A DNA stretch of 64,000 nt from Cyanoderma ruficeps (lineage: Eukaryota; Chordata; Aves; Passeriformes; Timaliidae). Position numbers and translations under genes: made by a program. A model generated the notes under the pieces. That model made no database searches and had not been told where the DNA came from. It was given only the letters and a program-made list of their open reading frames with translations. The stretch's first letter is position 1, and each line of letters begins with the position of its first letter. Of this stretch, positions 45,246-57,586 are shown piece by piece. The DNA lies in the NCBI GenBank assembly GCA_008694505.1, contig VZDJ01000046.1, positions 1,425,951-1,489,950 on the forward strand, read 5' to 3'.

Positions 45246-46961
45246 ACTGAGCTGGCTGCAGACTGGGATTGCATCCCAGGGGCTTCCAGGGAAGGAAGGA
45301 CACGTCTGCCACGTGCCACCACAGCCACCCCCCACCACCCATCAAAATCAGGGTCCTGCTTAGACCTTTCAAGCAGCTCCTCTCAGGAATAAATATTTCA
45401 TGCAATAAATGTGTTTCTTCATTGTACACCAAGAGCACAGGACCTGATAAAGTTCTGAGATTTCCTGCCAAGATTCAACGTGGCAGACTGGGCCCCAAAT
45501 CACCATACATGAGTTCTTCCTCCTTTTGTAGTGTATATACAGTGCCAGATGCTCAGTCAACAAAAAGGTTTTAATAATAGGACGGGCTACTTTGTTACAG
45601 ATGTTTTAAACGCGTTGAGATAAATTTTAATACAACTTAAATCAAAAATTATTATTCTACTACCTTCAAAGGGAGAGGCGAAAGCCTGAACTCATAAATT
45701 CATTATTAAATGAAGAGAAACATCAGCGAAAAGGTATTTGATTTTTTCCAGCATTTATTTTTGAGAAATAACAACAACAATAATAATGTTTTAATTAGCT
45801 GGAGATGTAAGTATTCTTTTCCCCAAAATTTCTAGGGAACTAATTTTAGCTATTATTTTTTTAAGAAGATGGAGTTGGAGCTGCATTCTTGAATACTGAA
45901 ATAGACCTGTTTTTCACAATTTCTGATTCATTGCATATGGTGAAATTTTGTGTTCTAACTTGAAATCAGAAAACAGTTTTCCTAATCTTCAGTGTAGCAA
46001 CTGAATCTGTTTTTCATCTGGCAACACAGATGCTGTTGGAAAATATAGAGCTGAACATGACAATGTGCAGGTTGCATCTGAAGAAAAATAATTATAGCTA
46101 CAAAGTTCCATTGAAGTTACAATTGAAATTATTCAGAAGTCTGGAAACACAGGAAGAATTTGCCTGTGCAGTCTCAGTTTTCTTTTCTATCTGAGAAATT
46201 CCACCATATTTTTGACTTTGTTAATATATCTTTATTCATTTTATACTAAAAGCCATTTCAGTCTCCATTCTGAGGTGACAAGTTTTCCTTATACATTCTA
46301 GATGGAATTTCATGTCCAGCAGCAAATCTGGGCTGCATTACAGGAAGCTGTGGCTCAGATCATGCAGAGATTCAGGCAGAGCAGGGTCTTGTGGTGGTTG
46401 AAATCTTCCCTCTGCAGTCAGGGGGATTTACTCTTGTCTTTCCCACTAATTCTGTTCCTGGTTTTAAACCTGGTGGAGATGATCAGCATAAATTGCCCAA
46501 GTTCACACGGCTTTCCTGGGAATGAATTTCTGTGTTTCCTGTTGGGATTCACACTATTCATTTATTTGAGTGGTTCAACCAGCCAACATAAGAAAGTTCA
46601 GATGTTCCTTCAGGTAGGTGCTGACCAGTGTCCTAAGACACAATGAAAGGATGTCTCAAGAAGCAGAAATCAGCTTTTTTATATTTTCTGGCCTTAAGCT
46701 GGGTTTACAGCAATATTTGGGGTTCTTCTCAAGAGTAATTTTCAACCATTCCTCACCACCGAGCTGTTTCACCCTTAAATTCACTTTACTTCGGGCTGCC
46801 AATGCCACGGCAGTGAGAAACATCACCTGGGTGTCTGCCTTGTCTGTCCTTCCCAGTTTGCCTCTGCCACTGAGCAGCTGAGTGGATGGAGAGCTGCAGA
46901 AACACTGGGAATCAGGCACAAGGAGCTGGGGGAACACTTGAGGTTTGGCAGTGCTAGAGTC
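45246..46961. other. Unannotated non-coding stretch
   Basis: No repeat family or exon is recognised. The open frame at 46302-46646 (114 codons) contains a hydrophobic run but no domain, and I do not call it a gene. Confidence 0.5.
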
Positions 46962-47369
46962 TGAAGCAGGGAACCCCCAAAATAAGAGAAGTTGAGCCGA
47001 GAGCAACGCAGATCCGACCAATATGGTCAATCACACCTTCTCCGTTTATTCTGCTTAAGATGACAGGTTATATACAGTCCTATATAGTTTATAGTTAGAG
47101 CGACACTTTCATTGGCACACAGCACAGAGAAAAATGCAAACACACACTGTTTAATTTATTTTTAAGGTGGCTAAAACGTGTCCACTAATAATTGCTTTTA
47201 GTGACCTCTAGAAAACACACCATCTAACAATAATACCTTAACATCTAATTTCTGCTGCGCCACAAGTGATTTTACCTGCGCAACAGGCTTCAAGGCCTCA
47301 GGGCCTTCAAGGCCAAGCCTCAGCCAGGCAGGTTTCAGCTGGGTAGTTCAATATCTCATTCTAAATACA
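46962..47369 (-). mobile_element. Probable LTR with complete promoter set
   Basis: Read on the minus strand, this starts TGTATTTAGAATG and carries a CCAAT motif (plus attgg near 47112), a gtatataa box (plus 47069-47076) and, about 20 bp further on, an aataaa signal (plus 47045-47050). The compact U3-R-U5 order argues for an LTR. Termini are TG...CA if the plus-strand start is tgaagcaggg. No target-site duplication is visible with these ends, so they are provisional. Confidence 0.65.
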
Positions 47370-47452
47370 GATCATGCCCTCTATCTCTCAGAAAATCTGC
47401 TACAGGAGTCTCTGGAATCATGTGAAATCTTTGTTACGTCTTCATTGAAAAC

Positions 47453-47781
47453 TGTGGCCGTGGGTGGTTGTAAAAGTAAAGTGTAGCCCTGGTTCCATGC
47501 CTGAGGTGTTTTGGTTTTCTGAAATTCTTCTCCCCAGGAATTTTCTGCAAACAAGAGAAATGTTTTTGCAACTGTACCTGTGTTATTCATTCCTTTCCTT
47601 CGGAGGGACTTCGTCTTGATGTCCCTTTGCTCTGACCAATGTGAGTGAAGAGGTTTGTCTTTGTTTTTACCAATGGAGTCGGTCTTTGTAAGATCGTATA
47701 AAAGGGAGGCACATCCCGAAAATAAAGGAGTGGTTTTCAGCCTTCTGGATCTTGGCGTCTGTGTCGTTGTGGTGTAAAACA
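47453..47781 (+). mobile_element. Probable LTR, plus strand
   Basis: The candidate start is tgtggccgtggg and the candidate end is gtgtaaaaca. A ccaatg motif (near 47670), a tataaaag box (47697-47704) and aataaagg (47720-47726) follow in close order, then a short U5-like tail ending 'gtctgtgtcgttgtggtgt'. It resembles a songbird ERV LTR from memory. It lies about 80 bp from the divergently oriented LTR at 46962-47369. No target-site duplication was found. Confidence 0.7.
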
Positions 47782-48480
47782 GGGTCACTAAAGTCCTTTA
47801 TTGAATGGGTAAATCAGCCTCACGAAGGCAGAGTTGTTACAGTCCGTGCCAGTTCAGGAAGCCTCTAACACAGAGTCCCCAAGGCCCAAACAGAAGCAGC
47901 AACACTTTTATCAGCAGCAGTACAGACAGCAACAGCACCCCAGTCTGTGTCCTGTAAGTGCTGTATCAGCAGCAGTCACAGAAGAAATAACAGTGGCATT
48001 TTTGATGTTTTGTGACCCTCCCAGCAATCTCAAAGTAGTGCATTGTATTCTATTTTTGGCCAATCAGGTACCTACACAAATTTTCTACAGTCTTGCTGGA
48101 CCCGTCCTAAGCTAAATTTGATATATGAAAATATTTGTGAATTCTCACATGAATTCTATGCATATAGCTCTGTATGTTCTATCCAGGAATTTTTAGCAAG
48201 GCTACATTATTTTTGCTATTACTAAAATTTAACTAACTTTGCAAAAGGCAATGTTACTGAACTTTAAACTAGGCATTAGGTCTTTTTCTTACGGATGCAG
48301 GCTCTTATTTGTTTAAGGCACTTAAACATTCTCTAATTAAAACTAAACTTGCATTTCTACCTCATGTCTGTGTGGATTTATGTATCTTCATTTCTCGGAA
48401 GGTTTTAACTCAGCCCTCACATTTTTGGAGACTCCTGAGCCTGTGTGGATTTAGCCCAGGGGGATTCATGCTCCAACAGA
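47782..48480 (-). mobile_element. Possible third LTR of a cluster
   Basis: The plus strand begins right after the preceding LTR with 'gggtcactaaagtcctttatt'-type sequence, giving an aataaagg signal on the minus strand. A CAG-rich stretch (47890-47980) and an AT-rich U3-like region with a ccaatcagg motif (48060) follow. The far boundary is not visible, and the assignment rests on composition and the signals only. Confidence 0.4.
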
Positions 48481-49988
48481 ATCACAGTGAAAATGGGGTG
48501 TAAATTCAGCCTCAATCCTTTGCTTAAACTTATTTGAGCCATTTGTATAAAAATTAATGTGTATATGTATAAATAATTGTACAAATTCATTAACACCAGG
48601 GCTATAGCAGCCTTCTGGTTACTGAACCCAGGTTGTCTCTCCCCTGGAATGGGAGACTTTGCTCCAGCAATTTATTTTTAGTGCCTGCTAAGATTCCATC
48701 TGAAAACAAATAAAAGTTTATTCTGCTCCAGAGCTGCTCTCTCCGTTACAGCTGGGTTCAGAACCAAGCTCTGCCTTCCCCAGTGTGTCCCTGGGATCCT
48801 GGCTCACATTCCTGCCTGCACGGGGTCCTGCCTCTCCCCACACCTCATTTACAAGCTGATGATTCCACAGGAATTGCCCTGGAACCCTCTGGGAGGAAAA
48901 ATCCCCAGATTCCTGGTGGGAAGCACAGACCCAAGGCTATTTCAAAGAAGCAAGCCACCAGAACATTTCCGATAGAATTCACTCTGTGGTTATGTGAAAC
49001 CCTCTTTTTGGTGACTTTTAACTGCCTAAAAATAGCAGTTGAGCTTTGTCACTGCCGTGGCTGAGGCTCATTTCCCTCTGAACCTGTTTTTGGCCTTTCT
49101 TTGACCTCTGGGATCTTCTGGGTGCCATCAATTGATCTCTCACTGGGGGATGGAGCCAGCAAATTCATCACACTCATTTTCCGTGCCTGAGGTCAGATGG
49201 AGCCTCAGAATTCCATGATATTTACCTGACAAACCTTTACTACCCCACCATCACTTATTAGCACAGGAGGTGGTTGGTATTTGTGTTAAACACTAATTAA
49301 ATGCCCGTTTCTAGTACAGTCATGTGTATTACCCAGAGCTCGGGATGAATTATGGCAGATTTCAGACAGCAGAAATATTTGCTTGAGGAATATTTCCTTG
49401 GAGATTTTCTTCTTCCTATTCCCTTCATGGCAAAACAATCCTGTTTTTAATAGAGAGTAATCTTATTTATCGCTCTTAAAAATCACAAAGAGTATTTGTT
49501 TAGGAAATGCAATTGGTTGGAACAGTGAGAGAAAAGCAGAATGATTTTTTTTTTTTGTGGGTCTATTTGGTTATTTACAGCATAACTGGGAGCTAAAAAA
49601 GGGGAAAAAAAGGGGAGAAAACCCCAAAGAGGAAGGAAACAGGAGCACACATTAATTTTTTTTCTCTAATAGAAGCTGAAGAGAGGCACGGCAGGAGAGA
49701 AGAGCCCACAGTTCCCCTGGCTGGTTACTCAGGTGTGTGTTTTTACAAGCTGATTACTCACGGAGAAAACGTGAATCACCCTTGCCATTCATGATTTGTT
49801 TCCTTCCCTGCTCTGACTGGAATATCCGAGTGTGTGTGTTTGTCCAGCTCTGCTCTGGAAAGGCTTTGAGCTGCAATTCCAAGGAAATTCCTGGTGGCTG
49901 GGCCTGCAAACTTCACACTCTTTACTTTCCATGGACACTCAGAGAGCCTAGGGAGTAAGGAGGTTTTTTTTATCACATTGGAAAAGCA
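48481..49988. other. Unannotated non-coding stretch
   Basis: No repeat family or exon is recognised. T and A runs are present near 49547 and 49600. Confidence 0.5.
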
Positions 49989-49992
49989 GAGT

Positions 49993-50501
49993 TGTAGTGG
50001 TGCAAAATTCGGGTTTTTCCAATTGCTTTGCATGTTTGTAGTGGTTTGTACCTGTTTTTCCCTTCCCCCCCCCCNTGTTGGTACAACCTTGACCCTGGTG
50101 CCAATCAACCTGTTAGAGTCAAAAGATTCTGAGGGTGAAACCCCTGATTTGCCCAGGTAATTAGGTGCCACCTACACCTATTGTCTTTATAATACTGTAC
50201 TGGCCAGTGATCCCGGCCCTTTCCTGTCTGGAGGCCTGCCCCCCGGGTACATAACCTGGGGACAGGGGATTTTTCCCGCTCTTCCACATGGCCTCTGGAG
50301 ACCTTTCTGCCTTCCACCCACTCTGGAAAGGTTTACCTGGAGAAATAAACCATCTAAAACCCCGTGGAGACCCACTCTCTTTTCTCAACCCTCAATCACG
50401 CCTCAGCCAGGGATTCAGTCTCTCCAAACCTCTGACATATAGAATTCCCGGGGCGAGCTAGCCGGCAAATAGCAGCCCCCGACGAAGGGAATTTCTATAC
50501 A
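49993..50501 (+). mobile_element. LTR (about 510 bp), ends provisional
   Basis: The candidate termini are tgtagtgg...tctataca, giving TGTA/TACA ends. They are flanked by gagt tetramers (49989-49992 and 50502-50505), as expected for ERV1-type 4-bp duplications, though a 4-bp match is weak evidence. A ccaatcaa motif (about 50101), an aataaacc signal (50344) and a U5-like tail are present. A poly-C run with an N (50075) lies inside. An alternative start is tgttggtac at 50076. Its 3' part contains a short inverted repeat (50438-50449 and 50487-50499). Confidence 0.7.
50075..50075. other. Assembly N after poly-C
   Basis: A single undetermined base follows a C10-type run inside the LTR at 49993-50501. 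Confidence 0.98.
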
Positions 50502-50505
50502 GAGT

Positions 50506-52000
50506 ATGAGGTCAAAACTTCTAATTCAGACATGTCCTGAGAGCAGTGAACCCTCCCAGGCTGAGAGGTGTGGTTATGAGCTGCTGCTTATACTGAGCTC
50601 TGCTCTGTTTGCATTGTCAACATCCATTTTTTAATATGTTTTTTTCTTTTGGCAGCACCACAATGCATATTTTCATTGAGTTCCTATTCCTAAACAAAAG
50701 GCGTTGCTTAATCCACCCCTCCTGCAGTGTTTGCAGGAGTGGGGCAGTGTGTGCCTTTCGGGTTTTTGGCATTCCTGAGCACACCTTGCAAACCAGAAAC
50801 TCCTATATCCCCGAAGCAGGCATTGAAATTTACACCACCAAGCTAAGGGGGTGGCAACACTTGGGAGGATGATATTTGGAGGTCAAAAAAAGCACTTTAT
50901 TGGACAGTCAAACACTAGAAGGAGGCAGCAGCTACCATAGAAAAAAGCTTTTTGTTTTCTCGTGGAGAACGCTGTAAATATCCTAATTGTGTCAGAGAAA
51001 AGGTGTAAAAGACTGTATCAGCTTAAAAAAAAAATCAAGGATTAGGAAGGCAATTTGTAGCCATTTATAATCAAATCATAGTCCTTTGCATTCGGCCCTT
51101 ATTTGTGCAAAATGTTGAAAGGTTTTTCTCTTGGACATCTGGAAGCTCATTTACTTCCTTTGTGCAGATCCAGGTGTTTCAAGCAGATATGATTTCCAGA
51201 ATCAGATTCACACCACAGAACCATTTGGTTTTTCTGGGAGAGTGAATTCTCATTTCACACTGGTTGGGTATGTTAATCCCTCACATCAGCAATTAGGGAT
51301 TATCCAGAAGTGGAGAAAAATATTTTGAGCACGTGGGCTGGCACCACCTGAAGACACAGAAGGAAACACAAAGGTACAAAAAAAGGCTGTGAATTCTGAC
51401 CTGTTCCCAAAATTCCTACTCTAGGAAAAAAAAACAACTTTTCATGGCTGGTGGAAGTTTGTGGAAATAAGGTTTGCAGAGGAGCCTGTTTAATTGAGGG
51501 AGTTGGGTCTCCTTAGCAGCTTGGTACTACTCACACATTGGAAATTCCTTCTGCTAACAGTGCCAGGGAAAACCCCCCCTGCCACTGTCTCAGTGCAGTT
51601 AAGTGCAGTCTGTCTTGTAGAACAAAGAGATTAATTACTGACCTCCAGCAATTAATTATAATCCCGAAAAGGATTAATTTATATATGGGCTGTAGCGACA
51701 AAAAAAAAAAAGTTATTTTCAGTAAGCACAGTCAAATAAAGGCTTGTCATTTTTTAATTATATCTAATTAAAAGAACACATAATCTGTGACCAATAAAAT
51801 CCAGGGGCAATTTTCTGTGTCTTGGTGATTGATTGTGTTTGTGCAAGGGGAACAAAATGGGGGAGGTCAATTTACTTAACATCAGCACGAGTAAATAAAA
51901 TATTGCTGCTTTATATACCTCATTAGATTTTATAATCAGGACTAAAATTAGGTAGTGGGAGCCTGCAGCCAAGTCTATACTTTGTCTTGCTTGAAGATAG
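50506..52000. other. Unannotated non-coding stretch
   Basis: No repeat family or exon is recognised. An A run lies near 51700. Confidence 0.5.
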
Positions 52001-52490
52001 TGTGGGAATAGGCCTGTTGGTTTGGGTTTGTATTTACATTTCTTCTGGGAGAGATTCACAGGTCGGATCATGTCGGAGTTCTGGAAACTGAGAATTTGGG
52101 GGTTTGGTATATAACAATACATGTGAGTCAAGATGGAGGGCTTTGGGCGCTGTCTGAGTCCTTCTTCTTCACCTTCTTCTTCACCTTCTTCTTTCTTCTT
52201 TATGGGTTTAGGTGGTTTTCTGTAATTGGTTGATGGAGTCCACATTGCAGACTTCAAGTTGTTAGTTATTGGGTTTAAAATATAAAGAATATTGGTGTCA
52301 CCTCGTTATTGGGTAATTATCACTTAAATAACCTTGGAAACAGTTAGAAGTTCTCCATTTTACCTCGTTTCTCTAACTTGCTAATTAGAGTTCATGGCTC
52401 ATGAGACTGTAAATAAATAGTAAATAATAAACATCCAAGTCCAAACTCGACATTTACGTTTCCCGTGTGTTTTTCACCCTGACCTTGGCA
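52001..52490 (+). mobile_element. Probable ERV LTR, plus strand
   Basis: It begins tgtgggaataggcctg. It contains a 15-bp cttcttcttcac tandem repeat (about 52163-52200), an AT-rich U3-like part and an aataaa signal (52426-52431), followed by 'gtccaaactcgacatttacg' and 'gtgtgtttttcaccctg'. This order resembles a songbird ERV LTR as I remember it. The 3' boundary and target-site duplication were not resolved. The glutamate-rich minus-strand frame comes from the tandem repeat. Confidence 0.65.
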
Positions 52491-52699
52491 GAGGAAAAGA
52501 AGCCAGAACTGCGACAGGATCACCCACAGATGGGTTCTGAAAGAGGTGAATATGCAACAGGCAGGAAGACAGACCATCATGGGGAGATTTACGTGTCTGG
52601 GTAAGAAGGCAAATTCCTCCTCAAAATGGATAAAGCTGCCAGAAAGGCTTTTGGTTTTGCAGAAGCTGCTGAGAGGAAGATGGGGCTGTAACAACGTAA
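52491..52699. other. Short unassigned spacer
   Basis: This lies between the LTR and a CR1 copy. Nothing is recognised. Confidence 0.4.
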
Positions 52700-53130
52700 C
52701 CACAGAATCTGTCCCCGAAAGGCTGGAAAAGACCTTTAAGGTCATCAAGTCCAACTTTCAGCTTGGCACCATCGCTGTGAACCACATCCTCCATGGCCAC
52801 ATCCACAGTTTTTCACACTTCCAAAGATGGTGACTCCACCATTTTCCTGGGCAGCCTCTTCCAATGCTTGACCACCCTTTCAGTGAAGAATAAGAATTTT
52901 TTTTCCAAACCTCCAGCTTAAACTTCCTCTGGAGCAACTTGAGGCCATTCCCTCTCCTTCTGGGACCAGAGCCAGACTCCCCCTGGCTGTCCCCTCCTGT
53001 CAGGGGGTTGTGCAGAGCCACAAGGTCCCCCCTGAGCCTCCTTTTCTCCAGGCTAAACAAACCCCATCAATATTCTCATCCCTGAAGTATCTCAGGGTTG
53101 CTCTGCTTCACTGTGGCACCACCATCCCTT
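52700..53130 (-). mobile_element. CR1 LINE 3' fragment (about 430 bp)
   Basis: The plus-strand order is 'ggaaaagacctttaaggtca', 'tcaagtccaactttcagctt', 'gggcagcctcttccaatgct', 'cagtgaagaataagaatttt', 'gaggccattccctctccttc', 'gggggttgtgcagagccaca' and 'ctccttttctccaggctaaa'. It is the longest colinear CR1 copy here and extends into the end of ORF2 on the minus strand, though the frame is not intact. Confidence 0.95.
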
Positions 53131-54131
53131 TTCCCGTGCAACATTCATGATGATTTTTCAGTTTACCCCTTTTCTTAAAAAAAATTGTTTTCCTCTTTCC
53201 TTGAGCTTCTTTTCAGTAGATTTGGGTACCTCCCCATGTGTGCTGCCTCAGCAGCCCAGCAGCCTCTCTCTGAAATGCTGCTCGGGGTTTAAAAAATTTC
53301 TTCAAACCCTTTTTTTTTTTTTTAGGAATGGAGAAGTGCCTGCTGAGTCAGCACAGAGAGAGCACGGATCCGTGGAATGAGAGCTGGGTGGGAATTAGTG
53401 AGGCTGTGATAATGTCAGGGAGCATTCATTAGGCTGCAGGGAGCAGGAGAAAATAGGAACATCATCCTGAGCAAATTCCAGCTGCTGGGAGGAGGGAACC
53501 AGCACCCCTGTGGGAAGCAACCCGATTGCTAATGTGATTTTAAGAGCTGCAAACCTGATAGAAGGACAAACCATCCCCAAAAAGTAATAAAGCTTTGGTA
53601 ATCCATTATTTATGTGTGCTGGAAGGGAACATCCTGAGTGTTCTTAAGGAAATAGAAAAGCCTGCTTGTTTTCAGAGTGTTATTTTCCTACTGAACACCC
53701 TTCCAGGCCTCAGTGCGAGCGAGTTTTAATGCAGAAATTAACAAAGCATATTCTTCTTTCTTATTCTTATTTCCCTTTTCTTAAAGCTTGCTGGAATAGT
53801 TAATACCTGAGGACAATTCCATGCTTATCTTCCTGCTACCACTGAAGTAAGGGGAATTATTCCCCCATAATTCCACCAGGCAATCTGCATCTATTAAGGT
53901 TTTTCATGAGTTAATGGGGAAAAATCATATAAACCTTATGGCAGCTGCATTCAGGCCTTCAACAGATAAGTGAATTTTCCTCTCTGCTCATTGTGGAGGA
54001 ATTTTGCACTGAGAAAACCATTCAGCATTTAATTATGCAAAGCCAATGTTTTGTTTTATGAGAGGATGGGATTTGCTGGGCACAGTCTTTACTATCTGCA
54101 GAGTGCATCCTGACAAAATTGAGTTGAGTTT
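53131..54131. other. Unannotated non-coding stretch
   Basis: A T15 run lies near 53310-53325. No repeat family or exon is recognised. Confidence 0.5.
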
Positions 54132-54392
54132 ATGGAATCCCAGAATGGTTTTGTTTGGAGGGCACCTTAAAAATGATCCAGTTCCACTCCTGCCAGGGGT
54201 ACTTCCCACTAGTCCAGGTTGCTCTGAGCTTCATCTATTTGGGCCTTAAACACTTCAGCTATAGGACATCCATCATTTCTGTGTACAGCCTTTTCCTGTG
54301 CCTCACAACCTCACAGAGAAGAATTTATTCGCAATATTTAATCTAAGCTTACTCCCTTTTTGAAGCCGTTCTCCCTTTACCACCCTTGAGCT
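54132..54392 (-). mobile_element. CR1 LINE 3' fragment, old
   Basis: The plus strand reads ggaatcccagaatggttttg, 'ggagggcaccttaaaaatga', 'actagtccaggttgctctga', 'cctcacagagaagaatttat' and 'gttctccctttaccaccc'. The order is that of CR1, but substitutions are many, so it is an old copy. Confidence 0.85.
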
Positions 54393-54899
54393 GCTGCTGT
54401 TTGGTGATTTTAAAATAAATCCTTTCAGGCGCTGTTTTATCCTGCCCTAGCATTGCCTGCTTCTGCCAAAATGCAGAACCTATCGCCTGGATATGAAACC
54501 CAATAATAAAAATGAGAAAAAACCAAACCAAACCAAACCGAAACAAACATTTGGATAGCTTATAATAACAACAACAGTTGTTAATAACACATGGAGGTTT
54601 TTTACATCACAATTGGGAAGCTCAAAGGCTGATGTTGCTGTGAAGGGAATCTCAACCTTATTTGATGAGGAACAATGAATTTCTCCTGAAAATGATAAGT
54701 GGAGCCAATCATTGCTCCTCAGCCAGCTGCAGCAAGAGCCTGATGTGCTCAGAGCAGTGAATCACCCATCACCCTGCAGCCTCCCACAAACCATCACCCC
54801 CACTATGTCTCAAACTGATAAATAAAATGGGCAGGCTCATGAGAGAGTCGCTTTCTAGGAAAATGCTCCTTAACAATTTCATTTCTGGCCCTGACAATA
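54393..54899. other. Unannotated non-coding stretch
   Basis: A short ccaaaccaaa run lies at about 54521-54545. Nothing else is recognised. Confidence 0.5.
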
Positions 54900-55560
54900 T
54901 GTCTTGAGTTGCGTTGCAAGATGTAACCAGAGGCTTGTATTGTATCTGCAGCTGTTAAACCAGGTGGGGTAGTGTTCTTTATCTCTTCCAGGACCCATCC
55001 TCCCTCCAGGGGATATCTGCTGTTCATGGGCCATCCAGGCTCACTGCAGGGCTCATACAATTCCATCATCCCATGGGGAGATGCTCCACCCAGGGGGAGG
55101 AGCCCAGCATTCCTACCTGGATAAAACCTGGGATTCAGAACACCAGCACAGCCTGTTTGCACTGGATTCCCAGAGGGAGACCAGACCCATCTCACCACCA
55201 CTGGACCTTCAGAGGAAAACTCCACCCTTGTACAGGATCATCTGTGCTCCAACAGAACCACATCTGTCACTGCAGGAGGACTGGACTGGACTGACACCAA
55301 CACCCTGACCAACAGGGGGTCAGGTTGTGTTCTGACTCTGTCAGTGATTTCTTTTTTGTTTGTTTGCTTTCTTTGTACTACTACATTTTTATTATTTTAA
55401 TATTCCTAGTAAAGAAGTGTTATTCCTATTCCCATATCTTTGCCTGAGAGCCCCTTAATTTCAACATTATAATAATTCAAAGGGAGGGGGTTTACATTCT
55501 GCATTCCAAGGGAGGTTCTGGCTTTTCCCTGGCAGACACCCGTCTTTCCAAACCAAGACA
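54900..55560 (+). mobile_element. Solo LTR, ERVL-like, copy 2
   Basis: This 661-bp element begins tgtcttgag and ends aaaccaagaca, with a 7-bp terminal inverted repeat. The flanks are caata (54895-54899) and taata (55561-55565), a 5-bp duplication with one mismatch, which fits ERVL-type integration. It aligns along its whole length with the LTR at 28935-29590 and has the same orientation. No internal viral sequence is attached. Confidence 0.9.
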
Positions 55561-57586
55561 TAATACCAGGTTTTGTTCCTGTTACTTGTCTTCTTAATAA
55601 GGTCAAAATGAAATTTGCTAAATCAGTCGTAGGCAAAAACTTTGAGGATATTAAGGCCTTACAACTCTTAGGGTTTAATGTCAGCCTTGCAAGGATCTGC
55701 AGCTTTTTAATTCACACAAGCCCATGAAAACCTCATCTTGTGGTGTCACTCACTTGTTTTTGTCTAAATAAAGTCCATGTTGCCTCCTGTTTCTGTTTGG
55801 TCACAGCAAAAAAAAAACCCATCACAGGCACACTGTGAGGCCTGAACACTAGAAGGTGAGTAAAGTAGATTAAAATATTCCTGTTCTCAAATCTCATAAA
55901 TTTTAATTCCACTTCTTGATTTTGAAGAGTCTGGCTTCTGTGCTTAGTTATAGCAATTACGCACAATTTTAATTTGAACTTTAGATCCAAAAAAAGACAC
56001 CATGACCCACTATCTGCAGGTTTTTTTCTGTTTAGGAGGACTTTCCCTACACAACCTTGAGTATTTGTTCAGATATTCTCTAGGGCACTATAAAGGCCTT
56101 CTTGTGTAAATTCAAAATTAAAAACCAGATATAAAGAAACCTAAAGGGAAATGGAGAATTTCCTGCCTCTCACTTTTAATTTAGTCTCATTCCTTTTTTT
56201 TTTATTTTTCTCTCCTTTTTTTCTGTCCCCTTCTGACCCCCCACGTTCCCACTCAAATTTCATCATTGTCTTGACATTTTCCTTTGCCCTGCAGCCAGTC
56301 TTTCCTACATGCCAGGCTTCACATTCTTCAACGGTGAAGTGAAAAGAAACAATTAATGAATAAATAAAAAATCCTTCATGGGAGGAATAAACTCGAGAAC
56401 CTTACTCTAATTTAAATTAAATTTGGCTCAGAGAAAAATAAAACTTCTTCAAGCCCTCCAAATTTTAGCACCTTTTATTTGAAGTGTTACAGATGGAGCA
56501 CATCACACTTCTGCTGGGCTCCTCTGGAAAAGGGGCAGGAAGCGACACCTGGAGTTATTTGTGCTTTCAATATTTCTACTGTGCCCACTGAAGAGTAAAA
56601 ATCCTGCTGGCAGCCTTGTTCTTAACAGATTGTTACATGACTGCGGACATCAAGGAGATCGAAGTGATTTAACTTTGCAGACATGGACTGGAAAAAGTCT
56701 AATTAAGCATTCTTGCTGGGACATTAAATAGTTTAAACTTAATCTTCCGTGATGATTTTTTTTTATGGGCCTGGCAGGAAAAAAAAAAAGAGAAGGGACA
56801 TAATAGAGGCATGAATTATGGAATAGTGACACTATTATAAAATAAACGGCTTTGTGATTAGCAGCAGAACCCCTCAAGTTTAAACGCAGCCCTCTGAAAA
56901 TCTGGTATTTAGTGGAAAATAGTTTTTAGGGCATAGTTCAGTCTGAAATGAAGATTTCTGGTTTTGGGTTTTTCTGGAAGAGCGGGTCGCAAGCAGGAAA
57001 TAAGAGCATTGTTTGGAAAGTCAGCAGACAATAAAAATTGATAGCTACACCTTTCTGTAAAGCAAACAAATCAACATTGCAAAATTCCCTCCCATTTATA
57101 AAAATCTGTCTTCCGAACTCTTGACAATCTTCAGTATTTCCTGCAGATGCCAAATTAATTTGGCTTCATCTTGAGGAGTGGTCTGGGGGAAGGACAGCCT
57201 CAGACAGGCAATTAAGAACTGCATCTCCTAAAGATTGTCTAAAACTGGAAATATTCAGGCAGAACTGCTCAGATCTGTCTGCTTGCATTGCAGGCATAAA
57301 AAAATGTTAAATGATAAAAGCAGAACAGCAAAACTCCAGCATACAAAGGACAGAGCCCTGAATATCAAGTGAATTAAATTAATTTGCTGCTTTTGCAGAG
57401 CAACTGGTGTCTTGTCACCACACATAATTCCATCTTCCCACAAGGACAGAACTTGTTTTCTGGTTTAAAGCAGTGCTTGGAAATAAAATATGCACCTCTT
57501 GGAGGAAGCCTCGGCTCGCAGAAATGATGAGGTTCGTCCTAACGTGACTCAGTTTTGTCCCCAGGGTGGAGGCAGGAGGGTGGTGA
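55561..57586. other. Unannotated non-coding stretch
   Basis: The stretch contains A and T runs (56192, 56770). No repeat family or exon is recognised. Confidence 0.55.

Noticed and set aside
47834..48115. Glutamine-rich frame resembling a polyQ protein
   Set aside because: It comes from CAG-rich sequence inside a probable LTR, and no wider coding signal exists.
51754..52257. 167-codon minus-strand frame with EEGEEEG repeats
   Set aside because: The acidic part is the complement of the cttcttcttcac tandem repeat in an LTR, and no domain is present elsewhere.
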